DNA of 64,000 nucleotides from Pseudonocardia autotrophica (GCF_003945385.1 NZ_AP018920.1:2728001-2792000); one strand, 5' to 3'. Positions 8,670 to 18,178 are shown, numbered from the stretch's first letter. The notes: a model not told the origin generated them from the sequence alone. Program-made: numbers and translations.

Positions 8670-9589
8670 GCGGGATCGTGCTGCGCGACGTGACCCTGCG
8701 CGACGGATTGCAGCTGACCGGGAAGCCGCTGCCCACCGAGCGCAAAGTCGACCTGGTCCGGGCGCTGCTCGCGGCCGGCGTCCCGGAGCTGGAGATCGGC
8801 TCGCTGGCCCGGGGCGACCTGGTGCCGCCGCTGGCCGACACGCTCGACGTGGTCGCCGCGCTCACCCCCGAGGAGCTCGACCGCTGCTGGGTGTGGGTCG
8901 CGACGCCGCGGCACGTGCAGAAGGCGGTCGCCGCGGGTGCCCGCAACGTCCAGTACTGCTTCTCGGTCTCCGACGCGCACAACAACGCCAACATCGGCCG
9001 GGACACCGAGGTGTCGCTGGCCGCGATGCCGGACGCCGTGCAGCACGCCCTGGACGCCGGTGGCCGGATCCAGCTGTGCCTGGCGACCGCGTTCACCTGC
9101 CCGTTCGACGGCCCGGTCGATCCGGAGCGGGTACGGGAGATCGTCGCCGACCCGCGGACCGCGGGCTCCTGCGACGTGATCGTCTGCGACACGCTCGGCC
9201 AGGCCGTGCCGTCCGAGGTGGGCACGCTGGTGGAGCGGGTCTCGGCGGTCGCTGACGGCCGCCGGATCGGCTTCCACGGGCACGACACCTGGGGGCAGGG
9301 GGTGGCGAACGCACTCGCCGCCGCGGGCTCCGGCGCGACCCTGGTCGACGGCGCACTCGGCGGGCTGGGCGGCTGCCCCTTCGCGCCCGGTGCCAGCGGG
9401 AACACCGCCACCGAGGACCTGCTGTTCGCGTTCCGCCCGGACTGGCTGACGCCCGCGGTGCTCGCCGGGCTGGTCACCGCGGGCGAGGACCTGCTGGGTG
9501 AGCTGGGGGAGCCGAACCGCTCCCGGGCCGCGCAGGGGCTGCGCTCCCGGGCCGCCGCCTTTCCCTGGACGGCCGGTCCGCGCTCCTGA
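8666..9589 (+). CDS. Hydroxymethylglutaryl-CoA lyase-like protein
   Basis: A 307-residue TIM-barrel lyase of the HMGL/DRE family. RDVTLRDGLQ near the N-terminus supplies the substrate and metal ligands, FHGHDTWGQGVANA carries the metal-binding His-x-His, and GGLGGCPFAPGASGN contains the catalytic cysteine of HMG-CoA lyase (about residue 237). The family cleaves 3-hydroxy-3-methylglutaryl-CoA to acetyl-CoA and acetoacetate; close relatives act on other 3-hydroxy-3-methyl acyl-CoAs. The GTG start overlaps the CoA-transferase stop, so the two form a charge-and-cleave unit. Confidence 0.88.
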   Translation: MSGIVLRDVTLRDGLQLTGKPLPTERKVDLVRALLAAGVPELEIGSLARGDLVPPLADTLDVVAALTPEELDRCWVWVATPRHVQKAVAAGARNVQYCFSVSDAHNNANIGRDTEVSLAAMPDAVQHALDAGGRIQLCLATAFTCPFDGPVDPERVREIVADPRTAGSCDVIVCDTLGQAVPSEVGTLVERVSAVADGRRIGFHGHDTWGQGVANALAAAGSGATLVDGALGGLGGCPFAPGASGNTATEDLLFAFRPDWLTPAVLAGLVTAGEDLLGELGEPNRSRAAQGLRSRAAAFPWTAGPRS

Positions 9590-9603
9590 CCGCCGGGTAC
9601 GGC

Positions 9604-10377
9604 TCAGCCGGGCGGACGGCCGCCGAGCGTGCGGGTCAGTCGGTCGGCCGCGCCGACCAGCAGATCGACGTGCTGCTCGCAGCGCTCCCGGGTGAGCCGG
9701 ATCCGCGGACCGCTGATCGTCAGCGCCGCGGTGACCGCGCCCGCGTGGTCGAACACCGGCGCGGCCAGGCCGGAGCCGCCGTCGTCGCGTTCGGCTGCGG
9801 TGATCGCGAAGCCGTCCCGGCGGGTCTCGGCGAGCAGCGTCCGCAGCGCGGCCGGATCGGTCACCGTGTGATCGGTGATCGTCTCCAGCGGCCCGGCGAG
9901 CACGCTCTCGGCGAGCGTGCCGTCCCAGGCCAGCAGCACCCGTCCGGCCGATCCGGTGTGCAGCGGGGCGATCTTGCCGACGTGCATCTCGCGGCGCAGC
10001 GCGTGCCGGGTCTCGGCCACCGCGACACAGACCCGCAGCCCGCGTTCGGGGCGGAACAGGGCGACGGTCTCACCGGTGCGCTCGCGCAGCTCGCGCAGCA
10101 CCGGCCCGGCCAGCTCCAGCAGGTCGACGCCGCGGGCCGCGGCACCCGCCCAGTAGGCCATCCGCACCCCGATCCGGACCCGGTCGCCGACCCGGTCCAA
10201 CATCCCGGCGGCGACCATGTTGGACACCAGGCGCTGCACGGTCGAGGTGGGCAGGCCGGTCGCCTGCTGGATCTCGCCCAGGCTGAGCACCGGGGCCTGC
10301 AGGGTGAAGGCGTCCAGGATGTCGGTGATCTTCCCGAGGACCAGCAGTGGCGTGCGCCCGGTCGGCTCGGAGGTCAT
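9604..10377 (-). CDS. IclR-family transcriptional regulator
   Basis: A 257-residue protein. The helix-turn-helix is at about residues 15-55 ([19 protein letters not shown]), followed by the IclR effector domain. Start ATG 10377 overlaps the xylulokinase stop as ATGA, so it is translated after the kinase. Its 3' end is only 14 bp from the end of the convergent HMG-CoA lyase gene. It could regulate either the kinase operon of which it is part or the lyase pair; operon position favours the kinase. Confidence 0.88.
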   Translation of the reverse strand: MTSEPTGRTPLLVLGKITDILDAFTLQAPVLSLGEIQQATGLPTSTVQRLVSNMVAAGMLDRVGDRVRIGVRMAYWAGAAARGVDLLELAGPVLRELRERTGETVALFRPERGLRVCVAVAETRHALRREMHVGKIAPLHTGSAGRVLLAWDGTLAESVLAGPLETITDHTVTDPAALRTLLAETRRDGFAITAAERDDGGSGLAAPVFDHAGAVTAALTISGPRIRLTRERCEQHVDLLVGAADRLTRTLGGRPPG

Positions 10378-11759
10378 CCGCGCTCCAGGAACCGGCCGGC
10401 CGCCTCCCGGTAGCGGTCCCACGCCTCCGGGGCGGGGGTGGGCTCGTAGCGGGCGGGCTCGGTGGCGGGCGTCCAGACCGGGGGTGTCGGCCCGCCGCGC
10501 AGCGCCCACGCCGCCTGCCGGGCCGCCCCGTCGGCGACGTACTCGCCCGGCTCGGGGACCCGGACCGGCACCTCGAAGACCTGCGCGGCGATCCGGCAGA
10601 CCGCCTCGGACCGGGTCGCCCCGCCGACCAGGGTCACCCCGGTCACCGACACCCCCTGCTCGCGCAGCGCCTCCAGGCCGACCCGCTGCGCGAACAGCAT
10701 GCCCTCGACGGCGGCGCGGGCCAGGTTCTCCCGGGTGCCGGACGCGAGCGTCCAGCCGTGCAGGGCGCCGGTCGCGTCCGGCAGGTTCGGCGTCCGCTCG
10801 CCCTCCAGGTACGGCACGACGACCAGGCCGCCCGAACCCGGCTCGGCCTCCAGCGCGAGCCTGCCCAGCTCGTCGTGATCGACGCCGAGCAGCCTGCGGG
10901 TCGCGTCCAGCACCCGGGACGCGTTCAGGGTGGCGATCAGTGGCAGGTAGGCGCCGGTCGCGTCGGAGAAGCCGGCCACGATCCCGGACGGGTCCTGGGC
11001 GCGGCGCGCGGAGCGGGCGAACACGGTGCCCGAGGTGCCCAGTGAGACGACGACGTCGTCGCCGGCGTCGACACCCAGTCCGGCGGCCGCGTTGTCACCG
11101 GCCCCGGCGCCGACGACGATCCCGCCGGGGCCCTGCACCGACTCCGCCGGGCCCAGCACCCTGGGCAGCACCGGCGTCCGGCCGAAGCCGTGTTCGAGCA
11201 GGTCGGGCCGGTAGTCGCGGCCGTCGAAGTAGCCGGTGCCGGAGGCGTCGGAGCGGTCGGTGATCAGCTCGTCGAGTCCGGTGGCCCCGCGCAGCCGCCA
11301 GGTGAGCCAGTCGTGCGGCAGGCACACCGCTGCGGTGGCGGCCGCGTGCTCCGGCTCGGTCCGGGCCAGCCAGCGCAGCTTCGCCAGGGTGATCGACGCG
11401 ACCGGCACGACACCGGTGGCGTCGGCCCAGCCGTCCGCCCCGATCTCCTCGACCAGCGCGGCGGCGGCCGCCGCGGAGCGGGTGTCGTTCCACAGCAGCG
11501 CGTCCCGCACGACCTCGCCGGAGCCGTCGAGGCAGACCATGCCGTGCTGCTGGCCGGCGATCGAGAGCGCCTCGACGCCGTCCAGGCCGCCCGCGTCGTC
11601 GAGAGCCGTCCGCAGTGCGTCCCACCAGGCCTGCGGGGCGACCTCGGTGCCGTCCGGATGGGTGGCCCGGCCGGACCGGACCAACTCGCCGGAGTCGGCG
11701 TCACGGACGACGACCTTGCAGGACTGGGTGGAGGAATCCACCCCGAGCACCAGAGCCAT
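10374..11759 (-). CDS. xylB: Xylulokinase (FGGY carbohydrate kinase)
   Basis: A 461-residue FGGY kinase. The first ATP-phosphate loop is [13 protein letters not shown] at the N-terminus, and the substrate segment [11 protein letters not shown] is typical of xylulokinases. [13 protein letters not shown] (about residues 217-229) contains the catalytic aspartate, and [11 protein letters not shown] is the second phosphate motif. It phosphorylates D-xylulose to xylulose 5-phosphate for the pentose phosphate pathway. No xylose isomerase or sugar transporter lies next to it here, so it may serve arabinitol, xylitol or a related sugar alcohol. Confidence 0.9.
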   Translation of the reverse strand: MALVLGVDSSTQSCKVVVRDADSGELVRSGRATHPDGTEVAPQAWWDALRTALDDAGGLDGVEALSIAGQQHGMVCLDGSGEVVRDALLWNDTRSAAAAAALVEEIGADGWADATGVVPVASITLAKLRWLARTEPEHAAATAAVCLPHDWLTWRLRGATGLDELITDRSDASGTGYFDGRDYRPDLLEHGFGRTPVLPRVLGPAESVQGPGGIVVGAGAGDNAAAGLGVDAGDDVVVSLGTSGTVFARSARRAQDPSGIVAGFSDATGAYLPLIATLNASRVLDATRRLLGVDHDELGRLALEAEPGSGGLVVVPYLEGERTPNLPDATGALHGWTLASGTRENLARAAVEGMLFAQRVGLEALREQGVSVTGVTLVGGATRSEAVCRIAAQVFEVPVRVPEPGEYVADGAARQAAWALRGGPTPPVWTPATEPARYEPTPAPEAWDRYREAAGRFLERG

Positions 11760-11834
11760 GGGCCACAGCCTGCCATCGCCGGCGATCCGGCGCGGCGGGC
11801 AGCGTGGCACCCGGTCCGGTGCCAGGGTGGACTC

Positions 11835-12035
11835 ATGAGTGACGAGGAATGGTTCTACTGCCTCAAGCACAACACGGTGGAGACGAAGGACGGCTGCCGA
11901 GAGGCCGACCGGCTCGGCCCGTACCCGGACCGCGCGACCGCGGCCCGCGCGCTGGAGATCGCCCGGGAGCGGACCGAGGCGGAGGACCGCAAGGACCGCC
12001 GGTGGAACTCCGGCGACGAGGACGACGAGGACTGA
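11835..12035 (+). CDS. Small conserved acidic protein
   Basis: Sixty-six residues beginning [16 protein letters not shown] and continuing [20 protein letters not shown]. The CLKHxTVE...DRLGPYxxxxxAARAL pattern is a small actinobacterial protein family of unknown function that I recognise by its shape only. The two cysteines and a histidine near the N-terminus could bind a metal, and the C-terminus is a charged, mostly acidic tail. It has its own short upstream gap, divergent from xylB, and ends 7 bp before the convergent P450 stop. Confidence 0.75.
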   Translation: MSDEEWFYCLKHNTVETKDGCREADRLGPYPDRATAARALEIARERTEAEDRKDRRWNSGDEDDED

Positions 12036-12042
12036 CCCGGGA

Positions 12043-13488
12043 TCAGTCGCGCCGGCGCAGCGTCACCGGGATCCCGCCGACCGGCACCGGCAGTGAGGTG
12101 TTGTCCCAGCGCAGCCGGTGGGCGGGATCGACGGTCCAGCGGAAGCGCTGCAGCATCTCGTGCAGGATCGCGGTGACCTCGAGGGTCCCGAAGTGCAGGC
12201 CGATGCACTTGTGCACGCCGCCGCCGAACGGGATCCAGGCGTCCCGGTCGCTGCGGTCCTCGCGCCGCTCGGGCCCGAACCGGTCGGGATCGAAGCGCTC
12301 CGGATCGCTCCAGCAGGAGGGGTCGTAGTGGTTGACCGCCTGGGCGACGACGACCCGGGTCCCGGCGGGCACGTGACGTCCGGCGACGGTGGTGTCGGTG
12401 ACCGCGGTCCGCATCACGACCGGAACCGGTGCGTCCATCCGCAGTGCCTCGCGGATCACCAGGTCGATGTCGGTGAGTGAGCGCAGGTCGTCCACGGTGG
12501 GGACGGCGTCGCCGATCCGCTCGGCCAGCGCGTCGGACTGTGCGCGGCAGCGGTCCTGCCAGTGCGGGTCGCGGGCGAGGTGGAAGGCGGCCGATGCGGC
12601 CGTCGTCGTCGAGGTGTCGTGCGCGGCCATCATCAGGAAGATCATGTGGTTGACGACGTCGTCGTCGGAGAACCGCTCGCCGTCGCCGGTCTGCGCGTGG
12701 CACAGCGCTGAGAACAGGTCGCTGCCGCCGCCCGCCCGCTTGGCGTCCAGGTTGGACCGGAACCAGTCCTCCAGCACCGCCCGCCCGCGCAGCCCGCGCC
12801 GCCAGCGGGTGCCCGGCAGATCCTTGCGGACGAACGAGTTCGCCGCGCGCACGCAGTCCACGAACGCCCGGTTCACGGCCTCGGCCTCCGGGCCGGACCG
12901 GCCGCCGGCGAACACCGCCTGCGCGACGTCGAGGGTCAGCCGCTTGAGCGCCGGGTGGAGCCGCAGCTCGGTCGGCCAGGTGGGCATGACCTCGCGCAGC
13001 ACCGGGGTGGTGGTGGCGACGTAGCCGGCGATCCGGTCCGCGGTGAAGGCCTCCTGCATGATCCGCCGGTGGGCACGGTGCTCGTCGAAGTCGAGCAGCA
13101 TCAGCCCGCGATGGAAGAAGGCGTCGACGGTCGCCCGCCAGCCCTCCTGGGAGAACGCCTTGTCCCGGTTGGTCAGCACCTCGCGGGTCGCGGCGGGCCC
13201 GGTCACCACGATCGCCCGCCCGGCCGGGCTGCGCATCCACCACACCGGACCGAGTGCCTCGGTGCGGGCGCGGGTGAAGCGGTGCCCGAACCGGACATAG
13301 GCCGGCGCGTGGCCGAGCAGCGGCATCCCGGCGTCGCCGGGGACCTCGCGCAACCCCTCCGGTGCCGGTCCGAACGGAGCCGGTCTGCGCCCGGTCGCCC
13401 CGGTCAGCAGGGCGTCGTCGAACCGCTCCGGGGCGGGCAGGCTGAGCACCGACGACCAGCGCTCGCGGGCATGCTGCACCAGGCTCAC
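12043..13488 (-). CDS. Cytochrome P450
   Basis: A 481-residue P450. The haem loop [14 protein letters not shown] has its cysteine ligand at C428. The I-helix oxygen-activation segment is [14 protein letters not shown], and the EALR helix-K motif is present ([11 protein letters not shown]). GTG 13488 is chosen because a perfect AGGAGG site sits 6 nt before it. Longer open reading on this strand runs antisense through the TetR gene and is not real. The length and divergent pairing with a TetR regulator recall CYP136-type mycobacterial P450s (low confidence). The substrate is unknown. Confidence 0.9.
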   Translation of the reverse strand: MSLVQHARERWSSVLSLPAPERFDDALLTGATGRRPAPFGPAPEGLREVPGDAGMPLLGHAPAYVRFGHRFTRARTEALGPVWWMRSPAGRAIVVTGPAATREVLTNRDKAFSQEGWRATVDAFFHRGLMLLDFDEHRAHRRIMQEAFTADRIAGYVATTTPVLREVMPTWPTELRLHPALKRLTLDVAQAVFAGGRSGPEAEAVNRAFVDCVRAANSFVRKDLPGTRWRRGLRGRAVLEDWFRSNLDAKRAGGGSDLFSALCHAQTGDGERFSDDDVVNHMIFLMMAAHDTSTTTAASAAFHLARDPHWQDRCRAQSDALAERIGDAVPTVDDLRSLTDIDLVIREALRMDAPVPVVMRTAVTDTTVAGRHVPAGTRVVVAQAVNHYDPSCWSDPERFDPDRFGPERREDRSDRDAWIPFGGGVHKCIGLHFGTLEVTAILHEMLQRFRWTVDPAHRLRWDNTSLPVPVGGIPVTLRRRD

Positions 13489-13528
13489 GGGTTGCCTCCT
13501 CGCGTCGAACACCGGCCGCCGACGGTAG

Positions 13529-13547
13529 ACAGTTCGTTCAGAACTGT
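13529..13547. promoter_or_regulatory. Perfect palindrome, likely TetR operator
   Basis: ACAGTTC-GTTCA-GAACTGT is a perfect 7-bp inverted repeat with a 5-bp spacer. It lies in the 102-bp gap between the divergent P450 (start 13488) and TetR (start 13591) genes. A second, weaker pairing (CTGTCCA near 13544 with TGGAC-GACAG near 13567) follows. The placement would let the TetR protein repress both genes. Confidence 0.65.
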
Positions 13548-13590
13548 CCAGTTCGTTGACGAAAGATGGACGACAGTCCAGAATCGGCGC

Positions 13591-14169
13591 GTGGAACGGC
13601 GGACGATGGCCCGGCGCGCGCGCGACGACCTGCGGGCCGAGGTGCTCGACGTCGCCGAGCAGCTGGCCGTCGCGGGGGACCGGATGTCGATGCCGGAGCT
13701 GGCCCGCCGGGTCGGGGTGAGCAGGCAGACCCTCTACAGCGAGTTCGGCGACCGCGACGGTCTGGCCGCGGCGCTGGTGCTGCGCGCGACCGGCCGGTTC
13801 CTGGACCGGATCGAGGCCGCGCTGGACGGCGAGCCGGACCTGCACGCCGCATGGGTCGCCGCGGTGCACGCGGCGCTCATCGAGGCGGCGCGCAACCCGC
13901 TGGTGACGGCGCTGCTGACCGGCGACGCCGCGGTGCCGTCGGCGTTCGGGACGGGCTCGGGCCCGATCGTCGCCGCGGCCACCGAGCGGGCGGCGGGCTT
14001 CCTGCGGCGCGTGCGGCCGGACCTGCCCGAGAGCGATGTCCGGCTCGCCGCCGCCACGGCGTCGCGGCTGGTGGTGAGCCACCTGGTGCTGCCCGGCGGG
14101 ACGCCCGAGCAGGTCGCCGGCGACGTCGCGGCCGTGGTGCTGCGGATCGTGGGCGGCGCGCCACGGTGA
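13591..14169 (+). CDS. TetR-family transcriptional regulator
   Basis: A 192-residue TetR protein. The DNA-binding domain is SMPELARRVGVSRQTLYSEFGDRDGL (quoted here in two parts: SMPELARRVGVSRQTLY and SEFGDRDGL), about residues 34-60. The remainder is a helical ligand pocket containing the C-terminal TetR_C-like region. Either GTG 13591 or ATG 13606 could start it; GTG 13591 is given. It is divergent from the P450 gene with a perfect palindrome between them, so autoregulation and control of the P450 are likely. Confidence 0.88.
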   Translation: MERRTMARRARDDLRAEVLDVAEQLAVAGDRMSMPELARRVGVSRQTLYSEFGDRDGLAAALVLRATGRFLDRIEAALDGEPDLHAAWVAAVHAALIEAARNPLVTALLTGDAAVPSAFGTGSGPIVAAATERAAGFLRRVRPDLPESDVRLAAATASRLVVSHLVLPGGTPEQVAGDVAAVVLRIVGGAPR

Positions 14170-14254
14170 GGGCCGGGCCCATTCGGCCGCGGCCCACACC
14201 GCACCGGGCGACCCCGCACCGCGCTGTGCCGGATCGCGCTGTGCCGTGCTGCGG

Positions 14255-14929
14255 CTACCGCCGGGTGCCGGACGGCCGCAGCGCCGTGACCGCGAGCAGG
14301 ATGCAGCCCGCGGCGAGCAGCACCCCGTGCAGCACCCGTACCGCGGGCGGGGCGAAGAACTGCGGGACGAACAGGACCAGACCGGCGGCCAGCGGGACCC
14401 CGGCCCAGGACGGCAGCGCCCCGCCGCCGCGCACACCCACCGCGATCAGCACACCGGCCGCGGCGAGTACCAGCATCCCGGTGGCGAGGAACGTCGCCGG
14501 GAGTGCACCCCAGCGGATCGCCTCCACCCCGCTGAGCAGCGACACGTCGCCGGTCGCCAGCGCCAGCTCGGCGACGGCCGCCGCGCCGAAGGTCTCCGCG
14601 CCGTAGTAGGGGAGCGCCAGGCCGCAGCCGGCGGTGGTCAGCAGCACCGCGGGCCCCGCGGAGCCGCCGAGCAGGCCGCGGATCCCGTACACCCCCAGCG
14701 GCAGGGCGATCAGGGCGAGCATCCCGAACAGGTGCGACACCGTCCATGCGGTCGTCGCGGTCGCCGCCGCGCCGACCAGTCCCGGTTCGGCGGAGTCGTG
14801 CGGGAACAGCGGTGGGAGCAGCGCGAACGACAATCCGGCGACGACGAGCGCCGCTGCGGCGGACCGGGCTGCGGCCGGAGGTGTCCCCGGCAGTCGGGTG
14901 GTAGGGGTGACGCCGGTCGTGCCGGTCAT
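14255..14929 (-). CDS. Multi-pass membrane protein, function unknown
   Basis: A 224-residue protein with about six to seven hydrophobic segments (for example SAAAALVVAGLSFALLPPLF, then a helix at MLALIALPLGVYGIRGLL). ATG 14929 starts it. It follows the SRPBCC gene by 32 bp on the same strand, so both lie in a unit whose promoter carries a SARP-like site at 15464-15492. That would place it in the biosynthetic regulon, perhaps in self-protection or membrane function. I do not recognise a specific family. Confidence 0.75.
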   Translation of the reverse strand: MTGTTGVTPTTRLPGTPPAAARSAAAALVVAGLSFALLPPLFPHDSAEPGLVGAAATATTAWTVSHLFGMLALIALPLGVYGIRGLLGGSAGPAVLLTTAGCGLALPYYGAETFGAAAVAELALATGDVSLLSGVEAIRWGALPATFLATGMLVLAAAGVLIAVGVRGGGALPSWAGVPLAAGLVLFVPQFFAPPAVRVLHGVLLAAGCILLAVTALRPSGTRR

Positions 14930-14961
14930 GGGATTTCCTCCTGCGCTCGGTGGGGTGCTGC

Positions 14962-15408
14962 TCACGCCGTGGCGGGTGCGGTGTCGGGATGCTCGGCCCG
15001 CGCCTTGAGCGCGCTGTTGAACGCCGCGAACCCGGCCCCGGCGTCGCGCACCACCCGACCGGCCAGTGGTACGAGCAGGCCGCGGAACTCCTCGCGGTGC
15101 TCCAGGTGCGTGCCGCCGCCGGCACGGCGGGTCAGCCGGAACCCGTGCCGGCCGTCGACCAGGCCCGGAATCAGGAAACGCCCCGTCCACACCAGCTCGT
15201 GCGGTGCGTCGGCCACGTCGACCCGCGGCCGGAACCGCATGCCGCCGTAGGTCGCGCAGAGCGCCACGTCCAGCCGTTCTCCGGGCTCCAGGGTGCCCGC
15301 GATCCGGGCGAAGAACGGGTCCCAGTCCCGGCCGTCCGGTGCGGTGATGAGCTGCCAGACGATCTCCGGTGGTGCATCGACGTCGATCTCGGTGCGGACG
15401 GTGGGCAC
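14962..15408 (-). CDS. SRPBCC-family (START-like) protein
   Basis: A 148-residue helix-grip protein. TEIDVDAPPEIVWQLI at the N-terminus and DGRHGFRLTRRAGGGTHLEH in the C-terminal half are typical of polyketide-cyclase/dehydrase-like SRPBCC proteins, which bind hydrophobic ligands and sometimes catalyse cyclisation. GTG 15408 follows a GGGGGA site. It is the first gene after the SARP-like repeats at 15464-15492, which suggests co-expression with the tetronate cluster. A cyclase or ligand-carrier role is possible but not shown. Confidence 0.8.
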   Translation of the reverse strand: MPTVRTEIDVDAPPEIVWQLITAPDGRDWDPFFARIAGTLEPGERLDVALCATYGGMRFRPRVDVADAPHELVWTGRFLIPGLVDGRHGFRLTRRAGGGTHLEHREEFRGLLVPLAGRVVRDAGAGFAAFNSALKARAEHPDTAPATA

Positions 15409-15463
15409 GGCTTCCCCCAGCGGGTCGGTCGAGCGGTGAGCGGGTCCCACCTCACCGCGGACG

Positions 15464-15492
15464 GCTTCAGCCGGCCTTAGGCGACGCTCAGG
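15464..15492 (-). promoter_or_regulatory. SARP-type direct-repeat operator (site 1)
   Basis: Read on the plus strand: GCTTCAG, 4 bp, CCTTAGG, 4 bp, GCTCAGG. That is three heptamers with an 11-bp period, 56 bp upstream of the SRPBCC start on the minus strand. A possible -10 (TGAGGT on the minus strand, 15449-15454) lies 9 bp past the last repeat. The plus-strand MFS gene starts 65 bp to the other side, so one site might serve both directions. Confidence 0.6.
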
Positions 15493-15556
15493 CCGGCGGT
15501 GGGCGGGGTGTCCGATGCTGCGCGGCGAGAGCTCCCGCCGAACGAGAAGAGACGAC

Positions 15557-16828
15557 ATGACGACCCGTCCCGTCCCCGAGAGCGAGACCGAGACCGAGCT
15601 CGGCACCGGGAGCGGCGCGCCCGGGCCGGGCGCCCCGGTCGCGCCTGTCGGCCGCCGGTGGATCGCCGCCTTCACCGTGGCCTGTACCGGCATGTGGCTG
15701 GCCGCGCTGACCCCCGCACAGGTGCAGCTCGCCCGGCAGGCCGAGCTGATCGACCCGGCGGGCAAGGAGCTGTTGTTCGGGCTGGCCACCGGGATCGGGG
15801 CGGGCGTCACGATGCTCGCGGTGCCGCTGTTCGGCGCGGCCAGCGACCGGATCCGGACCCCGTTCGGGCGTCGGCGGCCGTGGATCGGTGGCGGCGCGCT
15901 GCTGGCCGCGGTGGCGCTGGTGGTGCTGGCGCTCGGACCGACCGGTCCGGTGCTGCTGGTGGGCGGCTGGGCGCTCGCCCAGCTCGGACTGGCCGCGGTG
16001 CTGGCCGGGCTGCTCGCCACCGTCCCGGACCGGGTGCCGCCCGCCCAGCTGGGCACGGTCGCGGGCTGGGCCGGCACCAGCCAGATGCTGGGCGCCCTGC
16101 TCGGCACGGTACTGGTGAACGCGGTCGTCCCGGACCTGGCGGGCGGCTACCTGGCGATGGTGGTCGTCCTGCTCGCCGCGCTGTTGCCGTTCCTGCTCCT
16201 GTTCCCGGAGCGCCCGGGCGGAGCACACGCGGCTCCGGCACCGGCCCGGCGGACGGCCGTCCGGATGACCCCGGACATGGTGTGGGTCTGGTCCGGCCGC
16301 TTCCTGGTGATGCTCGGCTTCGCCCTGGTGACCCAGTACCTCGTCTACTACGTCGACGACGAGCTCGGGCGTCCCGACGTGGCCGGCTCGGTCCTCGTCG
16401 TCACCGCGCTCACCGTCGTCTCGGCGATCGTGGCCTCGCTGGTGTCGGGGCGCTGGTCGGACCGGACCGGGCGGCGCAAGGTCTTCGTCGTCGGTGGCGG
16501 GGCGCTGATGGGGCTGGGCGCGTCGATACTCGCGAGCACGCCGGTCTGGCCGCTCGCTCTGGTGGCGGCGGTGCTGATCGGGCTCGGGTTCGGGACGTTC
16601 CTGGCGGTGGATCTCGCCGTCGTCGCCCAGGTGCTGCCCTCGCTCGAGCACACCGCGCGGGACATGGGCGTGTTCGCCGTCGCCGCCACCGCACCGCAGC
16701 TGCTGGCGCCCGCCGTCGCGGTCCCGCTGGTGACCGGGACGGGCGGCTACCCGGTGCTGTACGCGCTGACCGCGGTCGTGACCGTGCTCGGTGGTGCGCT
16801 GGTGCTCGGGGTCCGCGCGGTCCGCTGA
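15557..16828 (+). CDS. MFS transporter, SLC45/GPH-like
   Basis: A 423-residue, about 12-helix transporter. FGAASDRIRTPFGRRRPW is the distinctive helix 2-3 loop of the sugar-transporter-like SLC45/GPH branch of MFS proteins, repeated in weaker form as VSGRWSDRTGRRK in the second half. ATG 15557 follows GAAGAGA; an ATG at 15515 is possible but adds a basic, unrelated stretch. It is divergent from the SRPBCC gene across SARP site 1. Sugar import or metabolite movement are both possible. Confidence 0.85.
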   Translation: MTTRPVPESETETELGTGSGAPGPGAPVAPVGRRWIAAFTVACTGMWLAALTPAQVQLARQAELIDPAGKELLFGLATGIGAGVTMLAVPLFGAASDRIRTPFGRRRPWIGGGALLAAVALVVLALGPTGPVLLVGGWALAQLGLAAVLAGLLATVPDRVPPAQLGTVAGWAGTSQMLGALLGTVLVNAVVPDLAGGYLAMVVVLLAALLPFLLLFPERPGGAHAAPAPARRTAVRMTPDMVWVWSGRFLVMLGFALVTQYLVYYVDDELGRPDVAGSVLVVTALTVVSAIVASLVSGRWSDRTGRRKVFVVGGGALMGLGASILASTPVWPLALVAAVLIGLGFGTFLAVDLAVVAQVLPSLEHTARDMGVFAVAATAPQLLAPAVAVPLVTGTGGYPVLYALTAVVTVLGGALVLGVRAVR

Positions 16829-16839
16829 TCCGCCCGTGC

Positions 16840-16875
16840 GGGAGGGCCCGGACCGTGGTGGCTCCGGGCCCTCCC
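16840..16875. terminator. Bidirectional hairpin terminator
   Basis: A perfect 13-bp inverted repeat (GGGAGGGCCCGGA / TCCGGGCCCTCCC) around a 10-nt loop. It lies between the convergent ends of the MFS gene (16828) and the P450 gene (16892). There is no U-tract, as is common in high-GC actinomycetes. Confidence 0.7.
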
Positions 16876-16891
16876 GGTCGTCGGCAGCGGG

Positions 16892-18115
16892 TCACCAGGT
16901 GACGGGCAGCCGCTCCAGGCCGTGCACCAGCATCCCGCTCTTCATCCGCAGCTCCTCGACCGGTGCGGCCAGGCGCAGCGTCGGGAACCGCCGGAACAGG
17001 CTCTCGATGGTGATCCGCAGCTCGGACCGGGCCAGCGACGCACCGAGGCAGTGGTGGATGCCGTGCCCGAAGGCGAGGTGCGGATTGTGCTCGCGGCCCG
17101 GGACGAACTCGTCCGGCCGGTCGAAGATCTTCTCGTCCCGGTTCGCCGAGCAGACCGCGGCGAGCACCGCACTGCCCTTCGGGATCACGGTGCCGGCGAT
17201 CTCGACGTCCTCCAGCGTGATCCGCAGCGGGCCGCCGTCGCCGATCGGGTTGACCCGCAGCAGCTCGTCGAGCATGGCGTCGACCCGCCCCGGGTTCTCG
17301 ACCACCTCGGCGAGGATCTCCGGGTGCCGCAGCAGCGTCAGCACGCAGGCGCCGATCATGCTGACCGTCGTCTCGTGGCCCGCGACGAGCAGGGTCATCG
17401 CCATCACGATCAGCTCGCCCTCGTCGAGGGCGCCCCGGTCCTGGTGCGCCTGGATGAGCGCGCTCAGCAGATCCTCACCCGGCTCGTCGGCGCGCCGGCC
17501 GATGAGCTCGTAGAGGTAGCCCGCCATCTGCATCCGCTGTTCGATCATCTGCTCGGGGGTGTGCGAGGTGAGCGAGACGATCGCGTTCGACCACTCCCGG
17601 AACTTCTCCCGGTCCTCGAACGGGACGCCCAGCAGCTCGCAGATCACGCCGACCGGCAGCGGGAACGCCAGCGCCGGGTTGAGATCGACCGGGCCGCCGT
17701 TCGCGGCCATCGTGTCGAGCAGCTCGTCGGTCATCTCCTGGATGCGGGGCTCCAGCGCGGTGATCCGGCGCCGGGTGAACTCGCCGGTCACGAGCTTGCG
17801 GAGCCGGGTGTGCTCCGGCGGGTCCGTGCTGAACAGGCTGTTCGGCGGCATCGGGACCGGGGTCAGCCGCGGTGCGCCGTCGGCGGCCATCGCCGCCCGG
17901 CTGAAGCGCGGATCGGCGAGGACGAGCTTCGCGTCGTCGTAGCGGCTCACCACGTACCCGCGGTCGCCGCTGGGCAGTGTCACCTCGGCCACCGGGGTGT
18001 CCGCCCGGAGGTCGGTGTACACCGGTGGCAGCTCGATCGCCGATGGCCGGTTGAAGGGATAGCTCAGCGGGCAGCCCGAGGTGGTGCTCGTGCCGTCCCG
18101 GGTGTCGACGTCCAT
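16892..18115 (-). CDS. Cytochrome P450 of the biosynthetic cluster
   Basis: A 407-residue bacterial class I P450. The haem loop FGHGIHHCLGASLARSEL has the ligand C356, the I-helix is LLVAGHETTVS (about residue 245), and substrate-side landmarks TDPPEHTRLRKLV and DELLRVNP are present. It is of the CYP105/107-like type used in antibiotic tailoring. ATG 18115 is 64 bp from the SARP-type repeats at 18179-18207, so it is probably induced with the tetronate operon as its own transcript. Likely role: hydroxylation or other oxidation of the polyketide product. No ferredoxin gene is nearby. Confidence 0.9.
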   Translation of the reverse strand: MDVDTRDGTSTTSGCPLSYPFNRPSAIELPPVYTDLRADTPVAEVTLPSGDRGYVVSRYDDAKLVLADPRFSRAAMAADGAPRLTPVPMPPNSLFSTDPPEHTRLRKLVTGEFTRRRITALEPRIQEMTDELLDTMAANGGPVDLNPALAFPLPVGVICELLGVPFEDREKFREWSNAIVSLTSHTPEQMIEQRMQMAGYLYELIGRRADEPGEDLLSALIQAHQDRGALDEGELIVMAMTLLVAGHETTVSMIGACVLTLLRHPEILAEVVENPGRVDAMLDELLRVNPIGDGGPLRITLEDVEIAGTVIPKGSAVLAAVCSANRDEKIFDRPDEFVPGREHNPHLAFGHGIHHCLGASLARSELRITIESLFRRFPTLRLAAPVEELRMKSGMLVHGLERLPVTW

Positions 18116-18178
18116 GCGGTCTCCCAGCGCGGGTTGCGTGTGGTGCGGTCACCGATCCGCACCAGCGTCGCCGGGTGG

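Noticed and set aside
14170..14254. Terminator between the TetR gene and the membrane-protein gene
   Set aside because: GGGCCG and CGGCCC segments could pair, but stems are short and interrupted and better alternatives overlap, so no confident hairpin.
13489..14436. Apparent N-terminal extension of the P450 at 12043, making an almost 800-codon frame
   Set aside because: The extension is antisense to the TetR gene and has no P450-like sequence, while a perfect AGGAGG and GTG mark the real start at 13488.
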